Assembly (NCBI GenBank): GCA_052387735.1
Contig: JBQTIW010000007.1
Coordinates: forward strand, 1-6,015
DNA from: RBC101 sp052387735
GTDB taxonomy: Bacteria; Gemmatimonadota; Gemmatimonadetes; Gemmatimonadales; Gemmatimonadaceae
DNA length: 6,015 nt
Reading direction: 5' to 3'
This document shows positions 5,758 to 6,015 of this stretch, one piece after another. How positions within the stretch are numbered: position 1 is the first letter of the stretch; each line of letters starts with the position of its first letter. Under the pieces are notes generated by a model. It was given only the letters and a program-made list of their open reading frames with translations. It did not search any database and had not been told where the DNA came from. Both the position numbers and the translations under genes were made by a program.

Positions 5758-6015
5758 GTGAGCACTCATCGTCGATTCCGGCTTGCCTCGCTCGTCGTTC
5801 TGGCCGCGACCGCGACGGCTGGCACACTGTACGCCCAGGCCGACACCACCCGCACCCGCGACGACACACTCACGGTCCGCGGCCTTCTGGGCATCAAAGT
5901 CACCGGCCGCGCCGACGACCTGCGGGGCATCGCCTCGACCGCATCGGAAGGGCACGTTGGCCTGGCCGATCTCCGCCTCCGCCCATTGATGCGCGAAGGC
6001 GAGCTGCTCGAGAGC
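5758..6015 (+). CDS. TonB-dependent outer-membrane receptor, N-terminal part only
   Basis: This frame is open from GTG 5758 to the right edge, 86 codons. Residues 1-26 form a signal peptide (basic MSTHRRFR, a hydrophobic run, then LYA before Gln). After a polar stretch rich in Asp, Arg and Thr, residues about 42-86 read like the start of a receptor plug domain: LLGIKVTGRADDLRGIAST, then ASEGHVGLADLRLRPLMREGELLES. I recognise this as the segment preceding the plug's V-P-G-type motif in receptors of this kind. Such proteins import bulky nutrients through the outer membrane using TonB energy. The substrate cannot be told because the barrel is missing. There is no clear Shine-Dalgarno, and the start rests on the signal peptide. 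The gene is divergent from the serpin operon, and nothing in the sequence shows co-regulation. Confidence 0.78.
   Translation, partial: MSTHRRFRLASLVVLAATATAGTLYAQADTTRTRDDTLTVRGLLGIKVTGRADDLRGIASTASEGHVGLADLRLRPLMREGELLES

Overview
The window is high-GC bacterial DNA, densely coding on the minus strand. It most likely comes from a Gemmatimonadota-type environmental bacterium. That placement is an inference from the gene families, the exported AQ-type signal peptides and a recurring CGTTAGG signature; Acidobacteriota or a related phylum cannot be excluded without a search.

Layout, read in the direction of the minus-strand genes (right to left). A serpin lipoprotein (5156-3909) begins at a GTG behind an AGGAGG Shine-Dalgarno. 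After 45 nt comes a flavodoxin-fold oxidoreductase with a cysteine cluster (3863-2703). Five bases after its stop begins an exported DUF1080/3-keto-disaccharide-hydrolase-type protein with an extra C-terminal domain (2697-1636). After a 94-nt gap holding an inverted repeat and a perfect palindrome comes an exported class C beta-lactamase-fold serine hydrolase (1541 to beyond the left edge). The first three are probably co-transcribed. The fourth may be read through or may have its own promoter in the gap.

To the right of the serpin is about 600 bp without a confident gene. It holds nested inverted repeats, a short GAATCGA tandem repeat and a faint trace of a decayed or unrecognised minus-strand gene. 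Beyond it, on the plus strand, is the start of a probable TonB-dependent receptor (from 5758, cut by the right edge).

Function: four of the five proteins carry export signals (serpin, DUF1080 protein, serine hydrolase, receptor), and only the flavoprotein looks cytoplasmic. The set reads as an envelope module for handling external carbohydrate or ester/peptide substrates, with a protease inhibitor anchored at the cell surface or in the periplasm. This joint role is inferred from context only. The serpin is the most notable gene: its hinge and reactive-centre loop look fully inhibitory, and its loop is the same length as that of human alpha-1-antitrypsin. I see no mobile element, CRISPR array, rRNA or tRNA.
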